A stretch of 40,425 nucleotides of DNA, taken from the IMG/VR virus record IMGVR_UViG_3300017770_003026, positions 1 to 40,425 of that record; one strand, given 5' to 3'. The number at the start of each line of letters is the position of its first letter. Positions within the stretch are counted from its first letter, which is position 1. Shown here one piece after another: positions 40,362 to 40,425 of the stretch. This DNA is from a virus. The notes under the pieces are model-generated. The model had not been told where the DNA came from and made no database searches. It saw only the letters and a program-made list of their open reading frames with translations. The position numbers and the translations under genes were made by a program.

Positions 40362-40425
40362 TGCTAAACTACGTTATTATTATTTCAGCCGCATTAATTG
40401 CCGCACTTTTTTTATCTGGCATAAC
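40361..40425 (+). CDS. small membrane protein, 5' end only (partial)
   Basis: ATG 40361 overlaps the previous TAA stop (TAATG). The 21 visible codons read MLNYVIIISAALIAALFLSG and one more residue, a transmembrane helix or signal anchor. The gene runs off the window. A holin is possible next to lysis genes but cannot be judged from this fragment. Confidence 0.45.
   Translation, partial: MLNYVIIISAALIAALFLSGI

Noticed and set aside
1-40425. CRISPR arrays, insertion sequences, integrase or attachment sites
   Set aside because: No direct repeat arrays with spacers, transposase motifs or terminal inverted repeats were seen on reading both strands; the gene set is that of a lytic phage.

Overview
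The window looks like part of the genome of a large, AT-rich, T4-like marine myovirus. Evidence: a T4-type DNA ligase end, gp44-type clamp-loader subunit, gp31/GroES-like co-chaperonin, DexA-like exonuclease, PhoH, MazG, ThyX, dCMP deaminase, UV-damage endonuclease, very large tail-fibre-like proteins, and repeated late-promoter boxes close to the T4 consensus TATAAATA. A GH19 endolysin plus overlapping inner- and outer-membrane spanins point to a Gram-negative host. No photosynthesis genes are seen, so a heterotrophic marine proteobacterium (SAR11-like or similar) is a reasonable but unproven host.

Layout. 1-1846: end of DNA ligase, a small gene, then a 432-aa unknown behind a strong sigma70-type promoter. 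1858-4466: a fibre-like protein, two membrane proteins and a Rossmann-like protein under late boxes. 4532-7078: QueD-like protein, glycosyltransferase, a 49-aa ORF and UV endonuclease. 7017-8960: small late genes, including two on the minus strand with divergent late boxes, ending with an A-type Fe-S carrier. 8982-25604: virion proteins, dominated by one of 4085 aa. 25604-28195: small late genes, a PolIII-alpha-like fragment, 2OG-Fe(II) oxygenase, co-chaperonin and MazG. 28264-36359: sixteen genes with no gap above 2 nt behind a promoter embedded in an inverted repeat. 36375-37100: phoH on the minus strand. 37256-40425: two unknown genes, then the lysis cassette.

The standout is 32031-36359: sufB, a CGFS monothiol glutaredoxin, sufC, a strongly shortened sufD, sufS and sufE, every junction overlapping. 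With the A-type protein at 8583 and a seven-iron ferredoxin at 30214, the phage carries counterparts of every E. coli sufABCDSE product plus an electron carrier and a glutaredoxin. Catalytic residues of SufB, SufC, SufS and SufE look intact; only SufD is reduced. The main suf genes share an operon with nucleotide-metabolism and replication genes, while the A-type carrier has a late-type promoter beside the tail genes. This suggests cluster synthesis early and cluster delivery late, perhaps to a virion or late protein (inference).

A second theme is compact regulation. Several promoters are fused to the stop codon of the upstream gene, and three late boxes lie so that the predicted transcript begins exactly at the AUG of a gene lacking a Shine-Dalgarno sequence. 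No tRNA, CRISPR array, insertion sequence or attachment site was found. No gap longer than about 160 nt lacks a gene.
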